Assembly (NCBI GenBank): GCA_030037785.1
Contig: JASHQA010000179.1
Span: 1 to 57,046 of the forward strand
Source: Streptosporangiaceae bacterium
GTDB taxonomy: Bacteria > Actinomycetota > Actinomycetes > Streptosporangiales > Streptosporangiaceae
Direction: 5' to 3'
DNA: 57,046 nucleotides
Shown here: one piece after another, positions 56,575 to 57,046 of the stretch
How the letters are laid out: every line of letters starts with the position of its first letter
Numbering within the stretch: the first letter of the stretch is position 1
The notes under the pieces: generated by a model
Seen by the model: only the letters and a program-made list of their open reading frames with translations
Database searches by the model: none
What the model was told of the DNA's origin: nothing
Translations under genes and position numbers: made by a program

Positions 56575-56690
56575 GTCTAGGGCCGATTCGCCGCCGGGGC
56601 ACTTATCGCCTGATCAGCAGGGCAAGAGAAAAAGCCGACATAAGGGAACAGAGGTCCCCGCCAACCGCAGCCGCTCGGTCTGATCCCCTT

Positions 56691-56735
56691 AACGTGGAAT
56701 GTTGGCGTCCTATGCGGACGCCCACATTCCACGTT
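56691..56735. terminator. 45-nt near-perfect hairpin between hemW and hrcA
   Basis: Arms of 20 bp starting AACGTGGAATGT and ending ACATTCCACGTT pair with one mismatch around a 5-nt loop (TATGC). There is no T-run, so it would be an I-shaped terminator for hemW, or a REP-like dispersed element. Confidence 0.6.
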
Positions 56736-56751
56736 GCGCCAAGTCTCCGTG

Positions 56752-57046
56752 TTAGTCCGTGATGGCGCGGACGACCGCGTCGGCCAGCAACCGGCCTCGC
56801 TGGGTGAGCCGGACCAGGCCCTCGGCCAGCGCCTCGTCGCCGACCAGCCCGTCGGCAGCGGCCTGCTGGGCCGCTGCGCGGCCCGCCGGCGCGAGCTCGG
56901 CGACCGGGCAGCCCGCCGCCAGCCTGGTCAGCAGCATGATCCGTTCGGTGGCCCGGTCGGAGTCGGTGAGCAACTCCCTGGCCTGGCCAGGGCTCGCGCC
57001 CGCCGCGATGCGGCGGGCGTAGGCGGCCGGATGCCGCACGTTCCAC
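56752..57046 (-). CDS. hemW: HemW-like radical SAM protein, C-terminal fragment
   Basis: Only the last 98 or so codons are in the window; the 5' end is cut by the window edge. The fragment reads WNVRHPAAYARRIAAGASPGQAREL and ends in a winged-helix-like tail (DEALAEGLVRLTQRGRLLADAVV), which match the C-terminus of HemW (formerly annotated as oxygen-independent coproporphyrinogen III oxidase). HemW acts in heme trafficking rather than as the oxidase. Its position upstream of hrcA matches Rv2388c relative to Rv2374c in M. tuberculosis. The radical SAM Cys cluster is outside the window. Confidence 0.85.
   Translation of the reverse strand, partial: WNVRHPAAYARRIAAGASPGQARELLTDSDRATERIMLLTRLAAGCPVAELAPAGRAAAQQAAADGLVGDEALAEGLVRLTQRGRLLADAVVRAITD

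Overview
This is a high-GC actinobacterial chromosome segment. The gene order of the backbone follows the arrangement known from Mycobacterium tuberculosis between dnaG (Rv2343c) and hemW (Rv2388c). Read from the right end, it runs hemW, hrcA, dnaJ2, rsmE, a HIT protein, phoH, ybeY, corC, a cytidine-deaminase-like gene, era, recO, uppS, glyS, ppdK, dgt and dnaG, nearly all on the minus strand. GTG and TTG starts are common. Several genes look leaderless, with a -10 hexamer ending 6-7 nt before the start codon. The genus cannot be fixed from the sequence alone. No tRNA, rRNA, CRISPR array, integrase or insertion sequence was seen.

Left backbone (1-18.6 kb): dnaG (truncated by the window edge), a HAD phosphatase, a protein of unknown function, dgt, pyruvate phosphate dikinase, a 6PGDH-like reductase, glycyl-tRNA synthetase, two small membrane proteins, a FAD monooxygenase behind a double-palindrome operator, uppS, recO, a tandem pair of plus-strand GNAT genes, era and the cytidine-deaminase-like gene.

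Middle (18.6-48.4 kb): a roughly 30-kb extracellular polysaccharide locus sits exactly between the cytidine-deaminase-like gene and corC, splitting a normally contiguous housekeeping operon. It encodes an initiating polyprenyl-phosphate glycosyl-1-phosphate transferase, an ECF sigma factor, two divergent C-methyltransferase-like proteins, an RfbF-like sugar nucleotidyltransferase, a PIG-L deacetylase and a probable Fe(II)/2-oxoglutarate oxygenase. These are followed by a Wzx flippase fused to a polysaccharide pyruvyltransferase, two more methyltransferases, GT2 and GT4 glycosyltransferases, a Wzy/ligase-type membrane protein, a beta-helix lipoprotein and two Wzz-like proteins with vestigial kinase domains. 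The last part holds a heparinase-family protein, a bi-domain oxidoreductase, an AsnB-type amidotransferase, another GT4, an SDR epimerase/dehydratase and an RmlC-like epimerase. Inferred product: a Wzx/Wzy-made envelope polysaccharide carrying a C-methylated deoxysugar, a deacetylated amino sugar, pyruvate ketals and perhaps an amidated uronic acid.

Right backbone (48.4-57 kb): corC, ybeY, phoH and HIT, then a plus-strand ECF sigma factor with an overlapping membrane partner (probable anti-sigma), then rsmE, dnaJ2 and hrcA with a clear CIRCE operator, and the 3' end of hemW. The most noteworthy points are the operon-splitting polysaccharide island, the Wzx-pyruvyltransferase fusion with an internal ribosome binding site, the paired kinase-dead chain-length proteins, the candidate oxygenase in the sugar operon, and the loss of one zinc ligand in DnaG.
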